NCBI RefSeq assembly: GCF_004343195.1
Contig: NZ_SMCR01000011.1
Span: forward strand, 1-64,000
Length of the DNA: 64,000 nt
Source of the DNA: Biostraticola tofi
GTDB taxonomy: Bacteria > Pseudomonadota > Gammaproteobacteria > Enterobacterales > Enterobacteriaceae
Direction of reading: 5' to 3'
A model generated the notes under the pieces. That model did no database searches. It was given only the letters and a program-made list of their open reading frames with translations, and had not been told where the DNA came from. The position numbers were made by a program, and so were the translations under genes. This document shows positions 32,522-41,554 of this stretch, piece by piece. Each line of letters begins with the position of its first letter. Within the stretch, counting starts at the first letter, position 1.

Positions 32522-33316
32522 ATGGCCATTCCAATCAAAACAGCAGAAGATATTGCAAAAATGCGCGTCGCCGGCCGTCTTGCCGCCGAAGTGCTTGAAA
32601 TGATCGAACCCTTTGTCGTGCCGGGGGTTACCACCGGTGAACTGGACCGCCTTTGCCATCGGCATATCACTGAAGTGCAGCATGCGGTTTCCGCCAGCCT
32701 CGGCTACCACGGTTTTCCCAAATCAGTCTGTATTTCGGTCAATGAAGTCGTTTGCCACGGTATCCCCAGCGACGATAAGAAGCTCAAGGACGGCGATATC
32801 GTCAATATTGACGTCACGGTGATTAAAGACGGCTTTCATGGCGATACGTCCAAAATGTTTATCGCCGGCAAGCCGACCATTCTTGGCGAGCGTCTTTGCC
32901 GGGTGACCAAAGACAGCTTGTACCTGGCAGTCAAAATGGTCAAACCCGGTATTCGTCTGCGTACACTGGGCAAAGCGATACAGCAGTTTGTCGAAGCCGA
33001 GAATTTCTCCGTGGTGCGCGAATACTGCGGACACGGCATTGGAGCCGGCTTCCACGAAGATCCCCAGGTGCTGCATTACGATGCCGATGATGGCGGCGTT
33101 GTCCTCCAGCCAGGCATGGCTTTTACCATCGAACCGATGGTGAATACCGGTGATTTTCGCATTCGCACCATGAAGGATGGCTGGACGGTGAAAACCAAGG
33201 ATCGCAGCCTGTCGGCACAGTATGAACACACCATCGTCGTCACCGAGGATGGCTGTGAGATCATGACGTTGCGCAGCGATGATCAGTTGCCGACGGTTAT
33301 TACGCACAAAGACTGA
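32522..33316 (+). CDS. map: methionine aminopeptidase type I
   Basis: Map removes the initiator methionine from nascent proteins. ATG 32522 (MAIPIKTAEDIAKMRVAGRL) gives 264 residues, the E. coli length; the longer frame adds 11. All metal or catalytic residues are in place: His79, Asp97, Asp108, His171, Glu204 and Glu235. Residue 175, Arg in E. coli (GHGIGRGFHE), is Ala here. It is divergent from rpsB and upstream of glnD. Confidence 0.97.
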   Translation: MAIPIKTAEDIAKMRVAGRLAAEVLEMIEPFVVPGVTTGELDRLCHRHITEVQHAVSASLGYHGFPKSVCISVNEVVCHGIPSDDKKLKDGDIVNIDVTVIKDGFHGDTSKMFIAGKPTILGERLCRVTKDSLYLAVKMVKPGIRLRTLGKAIQQFVEAENFSVVREYCGHGIGAGFHEDPQVLHYDADDGGVVLQPGMAFTIEPMVNTGDFRIRTMKDGWTVKTKDRSLSAQYEHTIVVTEDGCEIMTLRSDDQLPTVITHKD

Positions 33317-33318
33317 GT

Positions 33319-33519
33319 ATGCGGAGCGTCAGCCTCATGCGGCGGGTGACGCTAAACTACTTCGTCCAGATGCGGGTCGGGCCGGACGGGGCCTGGACCG
33401 GGAATCATACCGGTTTTTTCACCACTCCCCGCTGGTACCAAGATTCTATGCTGTCCTTGCCGGATAGTCCGTTGACACCGGTCGGGGCCGCCTGCAGCCA
33501 GGTCCTATATGCCGGATAA
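33319..33519 (+). CDS. possible small hypothetical protein between map and glnD
   Basis: An open frame of 66 codons starts 2 bp after the map stop and overlaps the glnD start by 11 bp, filling the gap. I do not recognise the product; it has no clear signal or motif, and no strong Shine-Dalgarno precedes it. A 5-bp stem plus six T lies inside it (33397-33419), an alternative reading as a weak terminator. Coding status is doubtful. Confidence 0.18.
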   Translation: MRSVSLMRRVTLNYFVQMRVGPDGAWTGNHTGFFTTPRWYQDSMLSLPDSPLTPVGAACSQVLYAG

Positions 33520-36184
33520 GATCCTTCAGTACACTGCGGTACCCGCTGATATGCCTGTCCCGCCGAAACCGGCTTCCCCGTTCACCTGGCCTGACGAGGC
33601 CTTCAACCGCGCCTACCTCAAAAGCCGTCTGGATGACTTTCAGTCATGGATGGGTGAGGCGTTTTCTGCCGGTGTTTCTGCGGAAACCCTGCTTGATGCC
33701 CGCACGCTGTATATTGACCAGCTGCTCCGGCAGCTCTGGCGCCTGCACGGTTTCGATGAGGCGCCTGAAACCGCACTGGTGGCGGTAGGTGGCTACGGGC
33801 GCGGTGAACTGCATCCGCTGTCTGATATTGATGTACTGGTCCTGAGCCAGGACCCGCTTACTCCGCCACAGGCACAGCACATCAGCGAGTTGCTGACCCT
33901 GCTGTGGGATTTGAAGCTGGATGTGGGGCATAGCGTGCGCAGCATTGACGAATGCCTGCGCGAAGGACTTGCCGATCTGACCGTTGCCACCAACCTGATT
34001 GAATCCCGCCTTATCTGCGGAGATGTGGCACTGTTTCTTAAATTGCAGAAGTGCCTGTTCAATGATGAATTCTGGCCCTCAAGCGATTTCTTCAGCGCCA
34101 AAATTGCCGAACAGAACGAACGCCACCAGCGCTATCATGGAACCAGCTATAACCTGGAACCCGATATTAAAAGCAGTCCTGGCGGCCTGCGCGATATTCA
34201 TACCCTGCTGTGGGTCGCCCACCGTCACTTCGGTGCGACGTCCCTTGATGAAATGGTCGGCTTTGGTTTCCTGACCGTAGCTGAACGCGATGAACTCAAC
34301 GAATGCCAGAGCTTCCTCTGGCGTATCCGCTTTGCGCTGCATAGGGTGCTCAACCGATACGATAACCGCCTGCTGTTCGATCGCCAGCAGAGTGTGGCCC
34401 AATTGTTGCGTTATAAAGGCCAGGGCAACCTGCCGGTTGAAAGGATGATGAAGGATTTCTTCCGGGTAACGCGCCGGATAGGCGAGCTAAACCAGATGCT
34501 GCTGCAGCTGTTTGATGAAGCGATTCTGGCGCTAACGCCGGAAGAAAAACCCCAGCCGCTGGACGACGATTTCCAATTACGCGGCGATATGATTGATTTG
34601 CGTGATGAAACGCTGTTTGATCGTCAGCCTGAAGCCATTATGCGCATGTTCAGCAAGATGGTGCAGAATCAGCAGATTGTCGGCATATACTCGGCCACTC
34701 TGCGACAGCTGCGTCATGCCAGACGGCATCTCGGTGAACCACTTTGCAACAATCCACGAGCGCGCAGTCTGTTCATGGATATCCTCCGGCATCCGGGGGC
34801 GGTGCGGCATGCGCTGTTGCCTATGCATCGCCACAGTGTGCTCTGGGCCTATATGCCCCAGTGGAGCAATATTGTCGGCCAGATGCAGTTCGACCTGTTC
34901 CATGCCTATACCGTTGATGAACATACTATCCGCGTGCTGCTGAAGATTGAAAGCTTCGCCGACGATCGCCAGCGTCCCCAGCACCCGCTGTGCGTAGAGT
35001 TATGGCCCCGACTGGAACAGCAGCACCTGCTGTTGCTGGCTGCGCTGTTCCATGATATCGCCAAGGGCCGTGGCGGCGATCATTCCGAACTTGGCGCCAT
35101 CGACGCGCTGGAATTTGCTCGCCTGCATGGATTAAGCAGCAGCGAAGCCCAATTAGTTTCCTGGCTGGTGAAAGCCCATCTGATGATGTCGGTAACGGCC
35201 CAGCGCCGTGATATTCAGGATCCGACGGTAGTGGCCGATTTTGCCGCTGAAGTCCGCACTGAAAGCCGCCTGCATTATCTGCTTTGCCTGACGGTCGCCG
35301 ATATCTGCGCCACCAATGAAACCCTGTGGAATAGCTGGAAACAAAGTCTGTTGCGCGAGCTGTTCTTCGCCACCGAAAAACAACTGCGCCGAGGCATGCG
35401 CTCATCCCCTGATCTTCGCAAACGGGTGCGCCACAACCGTGCCCAGGCGTTGGCGCTGCTGCGTATGGAAGATATTGATGAAGCGGCGCTGCAAGCGATC
35501 TGGACCCGCTGCCGGGCTGATTATTTCCTGCGTCATACGCCCAATCAGCTTGCCTGGCACGCGCGCCATTTGCTGAATCATGACTATGCCGAACCTCTGG
35601 TGCTTATCAGCCCCCAGGCGACGCGAGGCGGAACTGAAATATTTATCTGGAACCATGACCGGCCCTATCTGTTTGCCGCTGTCACCGGCGAACTGGACCG
35701 GCGCAATCTGAGCGTACATGATGCGCAGATATTCACCAATCGCGACGGCATGGCAATGGATACCTTCGTAGTGCTGGAGCCTGACGGCAGCCCGATAGCG
35801 CCTGATCGTCATCAGACTATCAGCCAGGCGCTGCTGCAGATTCTGCAGCCTGGCGAATATCAGCATCCCCGGGTACGCCGACCGTCACCCAAACTGCGCC
35901 ATTTCAATGTCCCTACCGAAGTGGTATTTCTCGCCGCGCATACCGACAGGCGCAGCTACCTTGAACTGACGGCACTGGATCAGCCTGGGTTGCTGGCAAG
36001 GGTCAGCGAGGTGTTTGTGGATATGGGCATTTCCCTGCATGGTGCGCGCATATCGACTATTGGCGAGCGGGTAGAGGATCTGTTTATCCTGGCTGAAAAG
36101 GACCGCCGTGCCTTGAGCCCCGATACCCAGCAGGAATTAGAACGCCGTTTAACCGAGGCGCTCAACCCCAATGAAAAAATGTGA
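33509..36184 (+). CDS. glnD: bifunctional uridylyltransferase/uridylyl-removing enzyme
   Basis: GlnD senses glutamine and uridylylates or deuridylylates PII (GlnB, GlnK), the top of the nitrogen cascade. The 891 residues (E. coli 890) show a nucleotidyltransferase domain with [19 protein letters not shown], a PII-UTase helical region, an HD domain with [12 protein letters not shown], and two C-terminal ACT domains that bind glutamine (the second near [20 protein letters not shown] in part). It lies between map and dapD. Confidence 0.97.
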   Translation: MPDKILQYTAVPADMPVPPKPASPFTWPDEAFNRAYLKSRLDDFQSWMGEAFSAGVSAETLLDARTLYIDQLLRQLWRLHGFDEAPETALVAVGGYGRGELHPLSDIDVLVLSQDPLTPPQAQHISELLTLLWDLKLDVGHSVRSIDECLREGLADLTVATNLIESRLICGDVALFLKLQKCLFNDEFWPSSDFFSAKIAEQNERHQRYHGTSYNLEPDIKSSPGGLRDIHTLLWVAHRHFGATSLDEMVGFGFLTVAERDELNECQSFLWRIRFALHRVLNRYDNRLLFDRQQSVAQLLRYKGQGNLPVERMMKDFFRVTRRIGELNQMLLQLFDEAILALTPEEKPQPLDDDFQLRGDMIDLRDETLFDRQPEAIMRMFSKMVQNQQIVGIYSATLRQLRHARRHLGEPLCNNPRARSLFMDILRHPGAVRHALLPMHRHSVLWAYMPQWSNIVGQMQFDLFHAYTVDEHTIRVLLKIESFADDRQRPQHPLCVELWPRLEQQHLLLLAALFHDIAKGRGGDHSELGAIDALEFARLHGLSSSEAQLVSWLVKAHLMMSVTAQRRDIQDPTVVADFAAEVRTESRLHYLLCLTVADICATNETLWNSWKQSLLRELFFATEKQLRRGMRSSPDLRKRVRHNRAQALALLRMEDIDEAALQAIWTRCRADYFLRHTPNQLAWHARHLLNHDYAEPLVLISPQATRGGTEIFIWNHDRPYLFAAVTGELDRRNLSVHDAQIFTNRDGMAMDTFVVLEPDGSPIAPDRHQTISQALLQILQPGEYQHPRVRRPSPKLRHFNVPTEVVFLAAHTDRRSYLELTALDQPGLLARVSEVFVDMGISLHGARISTIGERVEDLFILAEKDRRALSPDTQQELERRLTEALNPNEKM

Positions 36185-36235
36185 TACAAATAGACTTTAA
36201 TTAATTCATTTGCAGACAGACAGGACGAAGACAGG

Positions 36236-37060
36236 ATGCAGCAATTACAGCAGATCATTGAAGACGCCTTCGAGCGTCGCGCAGACATTACGCCGGCTAA
36301 TGTCGATACTATTACCCGCGAGGCGGTTAATGAAACCATCCGTCGCCTGGACAGCGGCCTGCTCCGCGTCGCGGAAAAAATAAATGGCCAGTGGGAAACG
36401 CATCAATGGTTAAAAAAAGCGGTATTGTTGTCATTCCGTATCAGCGATAACCAGGTTATGGAAGGCGCGGAAACGCGCTATTTCGACAAGGTGCCGATGA
36501 AATTCGCCGACTATGACGCCGCGCGATTCCAACGCGAAGGCTTCCGTGTCGTTCCGCCGGCCAGCGTTCGCCGGGGCGCCTTCATTGCGCGTAATACCGT
36601 GCTGATGCCTTCCTACGTCAATATCGGCGCCTATGTCGATGAGGGCACCATGGTCGACACCTGGGCAACGGTAGGGTCGTGTGCGCAGATCGGTAAAAAT
36701 GTACACCTGTCCGGCGGGGTCGGCATCGGCGGCGTATTAGAACCACTGCAGGCCAACCCGACTATTATTGAAGATAACTGTTTTGTCGGTGCCCGTTCCG
36801 AAGTAGTCGAAGGGGTGGTGGTTGAAGAAGGGTCGGTGATCTCGATGGGCGTATTTATTGGCCAGAGCACCAAGATCTATGATCGCGAAACCGGCGAAGT
36901 GCACTATGGACGCGTTCCGGCAGGCTCGGTGGTGGTCTCCGGCAACCTGCCGTCGAAAGATGGACGCTACAGCCTGTATTGCGCAGTTATTGTCAAAAAG
37001 GTCGATGCCAAGACCCGCGGCAAGGTAGGTATTAATGAGTTATTACGTACCATAGACTAA
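36236..37060 (+). CDS. dapD: tetrahydrodipicolinate N-succinyltransferase
   Basis: DapD succinylates tetrahydrodipicolinate in lysine and diaminopimelate synthesis. The 274 residues match E. coli length. An N-terminal helical domain precedes left-handed beta-helix repeats (about 105-235, including [28 protein letters not shown] in part) and the C-terminal [20 protein letters not shown]. It is 51 bp after glnD. Confidence 0.98.
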   Translation: MQQLQQIIEDAFERRADITPANVDTITREAVNETIRRLDSGLLRVAEKINGQWETHQWLKKAVLLSFRISDNQVMEGAETRYFDKVPMKFADYDAARFQREGFRVVPPASVRRGAFIARNTVLMPSYVNIGAYVDEGTMVDTWATVGSCAQIGKNVHLSGGVGIGGVLEPLQANPTIIEDNCFVGARSEVVEGVVVEEGSVISMGVFIGQSTKIYDRETGEVHYGRVPAGSVVVSGNLPSKDGRYSLYCAVIVKKVDAKTRGKVGINELLRTID

Positions 37061-37126
37061 GATCCATCAGGTCGGGTGCGGTTTCTTCTGCAGAATGCCC
37101 CGCGATTTCAGTTGTTAATCACATTA

Positions 37127-37148
37127 TATGACGCCATCTGGCGTCATA
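37127..37148. repeat. perfect inverted repeat upstream of the DUF3461 gene
   Basis: TATGACGCC (37127-37135) and GGCGTCATA (37140-37148) flank the loop ATCT, midway between dapD and the next gene. It has no T-tract, so it may be a processing or stability element or an operator; the function is unknown. Confidence 0.6.
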
Positions 37149-37192
37149 ATCATACCCAGACCCAGGGAATGACACTCAAGAGGTGGAGCAAT

Positions 37193-37585
37193 ATGTACGA
37201 TAACCTGAAAAGCCTAGGCGTTAATCATCCGGACGACATCGATCGCTACAGTCTCCGTCAGGAAGCCAATAATGACATCCTAAAGATCTATTTTCGCCGT
37301 GATAAAGGGGAATTCTTCGCTAAAAGCGTCAAATTCAAATACCCGCGGCAACGCAAGACCGTGGTATCGGACAATGCCTCTGAAGGCTATCGTGAAATTA
37401 ATGAAATAAGTCCAAATCTGCGCTATGTCATTGATGAACTAGACCAGCTTTGCCATCGCGATCAGACCGAAGTCGATCTCAAACACAAAATCCTTGAAGA
37501 TCTGCGCCACCTTGAAAGCGTGGTATCCAACAAGATCACCGAGATCGAAGCCGATTTGGAAAAACTGACCCAGAAAAAACAGTAA
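37193..37585 (+). CDS. yaeH: DUF3461 family protein YaeH
   Basis: From ATG 37193, which follows GGTGGAG, the 130 residues match YaeH (E. coli 128): [47 protein letters not shown] and a C-terminal coiled coil (about 92-128). The family function is unknown. The in-frame extension to 37076 runs through a hairpin and is unlikely to be translated. It follows dapD, as in E. coli. Confidence 0.93.
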   Translation: MYDNLKSLGVNHPDDIDRYSLRQEANNDILKIYFRRDKGEFFAKSVKFKYPRQRKTVVSDNASEGYREINEISPNLRYVIDELDQLCHRDQTEVDLKHKILEDLRHLESVVSNKITEIEADLEKLTQKKQ

Positions 37586-37659
37586 TTTTTGCCGGTCGCA
37601 ACAATTCGCCCTGGTTACACCCTGAGCGGGCGTATACCAGGTCATATTGAGCCGCCTTC

Positions 37660-37691
37660 AGCTTTAATAAGCTCAAGCTTTAATAAGCTGA
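37660..37691 (-). repeat. 16-bp tandem duplication at the yqcA 3' end
   Basis: AGCTTTAATAAGCT followed by CA (37660-37675) or GA (37676-37691) occurs twice in direct succession. One copy encodes the last codons of yqcA and the other lies after its stop. Each copy also contains a small AGCTT/AAGCT hairpin. Confidence 0.85.
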
Positions 37692-38125
37692 GCCCATTGT
37701 TCTAGCCAGGGACAGGCGACGACTTCAGGCTCAGGATGCTCCATCGCATCTATCTGAAGTACTTCACCCACTCGGCTGGCCCCCTGCTCCTTCAGCAGTG
37801 CGTCAAATCGCTGCCCAGCGCCGCAGAAATAATCATAGCTGCTGTCTCCCAGCGCAATGACTCCATAATGCAACGCAGGCTGGTGCCCTACCTTTTCCTT
37901 GATCCCCTCATACAGCGGCACGATATTGTCTGGCAAATTACCCTGGCCGGTAGTAGAAGTGATAACGAGGGCATAATGTTCGCTAAACAGCAGCCAGTCG
38001 GCCAGATGAGGATCTTCGAACAGGGTCACATCATGTCCCTGCTCTTTGAGAATGGTTTCCGCCTCTTCCCCGACCATAAGCGCATTGCCGTAAACCGTGC
38101 CGATGAAAATCCCTATTTGTGCCAT
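37673..38125 (-). CDS. yqcA: flavodoxin YqcA
   Basis: This is a short-chain flavodoxin carrying FMN, of undefined electron partner. The 150 residues show the phosphate loop GTVYGNA (9-15), the [15 protein letters not shown] loop and [17 protein letters not shown], all FMN-binding. It is the last gene of yqcC-truC-yqcA and converges with yaeH. The neighbouring gene on that side is not the E. coli one, so this marks a rearrangement relative to E. coli. Confidence 0.94.
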   Translation of the reverse strand: MAQIGIFIGTVYGNALMVGEEAETILKEQGHDVTLFEDPHLADWLLFSEHYALVITSTTGQGNLPDNIVPLYEGIKEKVGHQPALHYGVIALGDSSYDYFCGAGQRFDALLKEQGASRVGEVLQIDAMEHPEPEVVACPWLEQWAQLIKA

Positions 38126-38199
38126 GGTATCAAATCTCTGTGGTTGGTTTAGATGAAGTTTGCCTTATCCTGACCTGATGCAAGCCCAAACTCAACCCT

Positions 38200-38931
38200 T
38201 CATAATGCAGGTGAAATCGCCTGCCAGCCGAAGCGAGTCATCACACTCTGCCAGTGATCATCCCAGGGGGCGTTGAGTTCCAGCGGTTGACCCGTGACCG
38301 GATGTTGAAGATTCATACGGCTGGCGTGCAGCATGAGTCGCTGGGGGCCAAACTGCTCGGCAAATCCTCGATTTTGCTTTAAATCGCCATGGGTGGAGTC
38401 GCCGATGATCGGATGGCGCAGATGGGACATATGGCGGCGCAGTTGATGCTTACGCCCGGTCTGGGGGGATAACGACATCAGACTGTAGCGTGAGGTCGGG
38501 TAACGGCCGATAGCCACAGGCATTTCAACCTGGGCCAGAGTACGGTAATGGCTGATGGCCGGCTGAGGCGCTTTATCCGGCTGAGCGAATTTATCGGCTA
38601 TTTTATCCAGTTCCTGGGTGAGGGCATAATCAATGGTGCCTTCCCCTTCCATATAGCCACGGACTACGGCGTGATAGCCTTTATTGATGTGATGGTTTTC
38701 AAACTGCGCCGAAAGGGTCCGTGCCACCTCGCTCGATAGCGCCAGCAGCAGCAATCCGGAGGTCGGCCGATCGAGTCGATGTACGGTGAAAACATGCTGG
38801 CCGATCATGTCTCTGACGGTTTGCATCACCACGATTTTTTCCTGGCGATCAAGCCAGCTCCGATGAACCAGCCAGCCTGCAGGTTTATTCACCGCAATGA
38901 TGTGCTCATCTTGATAACAAATTGTGATCAT
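38200..38931 (-). CDS. truC: tRNA pseudouridine(65) synthase
   Basis: TruC makes pseudouridine 65 in the T stem of certain tRNAs. ATG 38931 (MITICYQDEHIIAVNKPAGW) gives 243 residues (E. coli 260); the longer frame to 39090 overlaps yqcC and lacks similarity. The RluA-family catalytic Asp54 is in HRLDRPTSG, followed by SPQTGRKHQLRRHMSHLRHPIIGD in two blocks. It lies 19 bp after yqcC. Confidence 0.95.
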   Translation of the reverse strand: MITICYQDEHIIAVNKPAGWLVHRSWLDRQEKIVVMQTVRDMIGQHVFTVHRLDRPTSGLLLLALSSEVARTLSAQFENHHINKGYHAVVRGYMEGEGTIDYALTQELDKIADKFAQPDKAPQPAISHYRTLAQVEMPVAIGRYPTSRYSLMSLSPQTGRKHQLRRHMSHLRHPIIGDSTHGDLKQNRGFAEQFGPQRLMLHASRMNLQHPVTGQPLELNAPWDDHWQSVMTRFGWQAISPAL

Positions 38932-38950
38932 ATTAAGTAAAATGCGCCGG

Positions 38951-39268
38951 TCAATAAGGCAAAGGGGCGAACAAGCCGTCAAGCTGCCGCAAAAGCAGCA
39001 ACAGCGGTTCGGCATCCGGCATTGCTTCCTCGAAATACGGCGCAATGGCGAAACGGTCAGGCAACGGCCCGGCGCTGTCCAGCAAGGCATGCATGCGAGG
39101 CAGCAATACCCACTGCAGCCATTCCTGGGCCTGCATGGTATCTATGCAAAAAGGTTCAGTGCTGTCAAAAGCGGTGCTGGAGGGTGGCAATGTCTGCCAT
39201 AAAGATAAGGCTTTCATCGTCTGCTCAATCTCTATTAACTGATGACGAACCAGGCGTGATAGATCCAT
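38951..39268 (-). CDS. yqcC: YqcC family protein
   Basis: The 105 residues from ATG 39268, which follows GGAGGA, resemble E. coli YqcC (109): FDSTEPFCIDTMQAQEWLQWVLLPRMHALLD is the conserved core. It is a small helical protein of unknown function, possibly tied to TruC because the two genes stay together. Confidence 0.9.
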   Translation of the reverse strand: MDLSRLVRHQLIEIEQTMKALSLWQTLPPSSTAFDSTEPFCIDTMQAQEWLQWVLLPRMHALLDSAGPLPDRFAIAPYFEEAMPDAEPLLLLLRQLDGLFAPLPY

Positions 39269-39364
39269 GGAGTCCTCCGGCAGAAAGGCTGGAAGCGGCA
39301 CTGCACCGCAAAGCGGCAAAGCATATCATCTATCCTCCGGCGGCGCTAATTGAGCCAACCGCAA

Positions 39365-39765
39365 AGAAAAGGGGGTACTGTTTGCACAGTACCCCCGGTT
39401 CGTTTATAGCATTCCCGCTATGTGTATGCTCCCTGCAGACATCCCTGAGGGGGTTATCCTGCGATAACCGGTAACCATCCATGTTGGCTTTTCTCATCCT
39501 TGTGAGAAGCCTGCGTTATCCAACGCATATCCATCAGGCAATCCAGCCTCGCTGGTAAGTCCATGGCCAGCTCACAATCTCCATCCTGGAGGTGTCCCAG
39601 TTTTCATCCTGAAAATGACGGGTTTCTTCCTGAAGCCTTCCCTTTTCACGACCGTTTCCCTGGCCGCCCAAACCGGTGGATAACGTACAATGCCATACAG
39701 CTATGCCGTTAACTTGAAACATAAGATCGCTTAAACAATCGCCTTAAACAAGATAGTTCCCTGAC
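39365..39765 (-). ncRNA. csrB: CsrB regulatory RNA (CsrA sponge)
   Basis: This gene-free stretch between yqcC and syd is where enterobacteria carry csrB. On the minus strand it holds about 18 GGA motifs, many as CAGGATG or AGGGA in hairpin loops (for example CTCCAGGATGGAG and TTTTCAGGATGAAAA), the sites that titrate CsrA. It ends with stem GGGGGTACTG/CAGTACCCCC and TTTTCTTT (39361-39396). A weak -10 TAATAA (39767-39772) puts the 5' end near 39760, accurate to a few bases. Length is about 400 nt (E. coli 369). The first 90 or so nt after the initial GGGA lack GGA. Confidence 0.93.
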
Positions 39766-39886
39766 TTTATTATTGTGCAAAGTACATCAATTCAGGGGCG
39801 GGCGAATTATGTATATGATAATTAGAGATTAATATAAAAATTCGAGTTATTTTCCACAGTGATAATTAGCAATATCCCACATATCT

Positions 39887-39904
39887 CGTAAGATATATCT
39901 CACA
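39887..39904 (-). promoter_or_regulatory. putative UvrY (BarA/UvrY) binding site for csrB
   Basis: The minus strand reads TGTGAGATATATCTTACG, matching 14 of 18 positions of the enterobacterial UvrY palindrome TGTAAGAGATCTCTTACA. It is centred about 130 bp upstream of the csrB start and 5 bp past the syd stop. Distal UvrY sites activate csrB in E. coli. Confidence 0.65.
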
Positions 39905-39908
39905 ATTT

Positions 39909-40481
39909 TTAGGATAAATAATCCACGACATCGTCAGGTATCCTGGGCTCCAGTCCTGCTGTAAAATCTCCTACCTCAGCGGCAAGCACCTGAATTTTTC
40001 GGGTACCTATTTCTTCAAGCAGGATGCGTCCGCTGAGATTACATAATGAAATAATCGTGGTCTCAGAGCCGGTGGTGCCGATAAACAGCGTTGGCGGCAG
40101 TTTGAGCCTTTTCTGCATCAGCAGATGTCCAATCAGGTTCTCTTGTATACGAATAAAGTCTGCCTCGCTCCATACCTGCACCAGCTCAAGCGGGCGTCCC
40201 TCAAAGCTGGCATACAGATCACCGGCGTACTGCAGGCCGTACCAGGCGTGGACTGCAGGCTGGAGTTCAATGGAGAGCGCACGTTCCACACCGTCCAGCC
40301 TGGATTCACCTGGCTGCGGTGCCGGCAGCCAGTGGACCAAATGCTCCGTTTCCTCCACGATGCATGGGGAAGGAACGCCGAATAACGCCGCACTGGCTGG
40401 AGCGCGTCCAGTATGCGACTGCCAGTATGCGACGTAGCGATCGGTAAAATTCTGTAACGCCTGTGACATCGGGTAATCCAT
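39909..40481 (-). CDS. syd: SecY-interacting protein Syd
   Basis: Syd binds SecY at the cytoplasmic face and monitors translocon assembly. The 190 residues include QENLIGHLLMQKRLKLPPTLFIGT and ISLCNLSG near the C-terminus, the best conserved part of the family (E. coli 181). ATG 40469 (MSQALQNF) is an alternative start four codons in. It is divergent from queF. Confidence 0.94.
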   Translation of the reverse strand: MDYPMSQALQNFTDRYVAYWQSHTGRAPASAALFGVPSPCIVEETEHLVHWLPAPQPGESRLDGVERALSIELQPAVHAWYGLQYAGDLYASFEGRPLELVQVWSEADFIRIQENLIGHLLMQKRLKLPPTLFIGTTGSETTIISLCNLSGRILLEEIGTRKIQVLAAEVGDFTAGLEPRIPDDVVDYLS

Positions 40482-40554
40482 AATTTTTCTCTTCTGACCG
40501 TGGTCTACGGTACACTAAACCCTACAGTAACAAGATGGATCCAGGATACTCTAC

Positions 40555-41403
40555 ATGTCCAATTATCAAGACAGCCAATCATTGCAATCCCTGACGCTAG
40601 GCAAACCCACCGCTTATCAGGATCAGTACGATGCATCGCTTCTGCAGGCGGTACCCCGCTCACTGAATCGTGAGCCGCTTGGGCTCACACCGACATCACT
40701 GCCTTTTCACGGTGCAGATATATGGACGCTGTACGAACTTTCCTGGCTGAATGCGAATGGCCTGCCCCAGGTTGCGGTGGGCGAAATCAGCCTCAATGCC
40801 GACAGCAAGTCTCTCATTGAATCAAAAAGTTTTAAACTTTACCTGAACAGTTTCAACCAGACCCGGTTCGATAACTGGGATCGGGTGCAGGGGACGCTGG
40901 TCAGGGATCTGAGCCGTTGCGCGCAGGGCGACGTCAGCGTCAGTCTGTGCGCCCTTAACGCGCTGGATAATCAGCCTATCGCGGCCTTTGCCGGAGAATG
41001 CATCGATGAACAGGATATACGCATCGATGATTATACCTTCAACCCGGCCTATCTTGAGTATGCGGCCGAAGAAGGCCGGCCGGTGAATGAAGTCCTGGTC
41101 AGCCATCTGCTCAAATCCAATTGCCTGATAACCCATCAGCCCGACTGGGGCTCTGTGCAGATAAGCTATTGCGGTCCGCGAATCAACCGTGAGGCGTTAC
41201 TGCGTTATCTGGTGTCCTTCCGCCACCACAATGAATTTCATGAGCAGTGCGTCGAGCGGATATTTAACGACATCATGCGTTTTTGCCATCCGGAACAGCT
41301 TTCAGTCTATGCCCGCTATACCCGACGCGGCGGACTGGATATCAATCCCTGGAGAAGCAATGCGTCTTTTATTCCCTCCACCGGTCGGCTGGCTCGGCAA
41401 TAA
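40555..41403 (+). CDS. queF: NADPH-dependent 7-cyano-7-deazaguanine reductase
   Basis: QueF reduces preQ0 to preQ1 in queuosine synthesis. The 282 residues equal E. coli QueF, the long two-domain (YqcD) form. The catalytic Cys190 and Asp197 are in [12 protein letters not shown], and the NADPH motif ESKSFK lies at 89-94. It is divergent from syd, as in E. coli. Confidence 0.97.
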   Translation: MSNYQDSQSLQSLTLGKPTAYQDQYDASLLQAVPRSLNREPLGLTPTSLPFHGADIWTLYELSWLNANGLPQVAVGEISLNADSKSLIESKSFKLYLNSFNQTRFDNWDRVQGTLVRDLSRCAQGDVSVSLCALNALDNQPIAAFAGECIDEQDIRIDDYTFNPAYLEYAAEEGRPVNEVLVSHLLKSNCLITHQPDWGSVQISYCGPRINREALLRYLVSFRHHNEFHEQCVERIFNDIMRFCHPEQLSVYARYTRRGGLDINPWRSNASFIPSTGRLARQ

Positions 41404-41554
41404 TGCGCGCGACTGCGCATCAAACAGCCGATCCCACAGCGAAACAGTGGTAAAACATCACCTGTGCACGTACTGTTAACACGAACAGACAGTGGCAGAC
41501 AGCAGGCTGTCCGGATTATAAAAATTGTGCAGAATGGCACAACAAGGAGTTATT

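Noticed and set aside
38951-39090. Upstream extension of truC
   Set aside because: It overlaps yqcC out of frame and lacks similarity to the family; ATG 38931 begins the conserved region.
39534-39722. 62-codon minus-strand frame between yqcC and syd
   Set aside because: It lies wholly inside the CsrB RNA and has no similarity or ribosome site.
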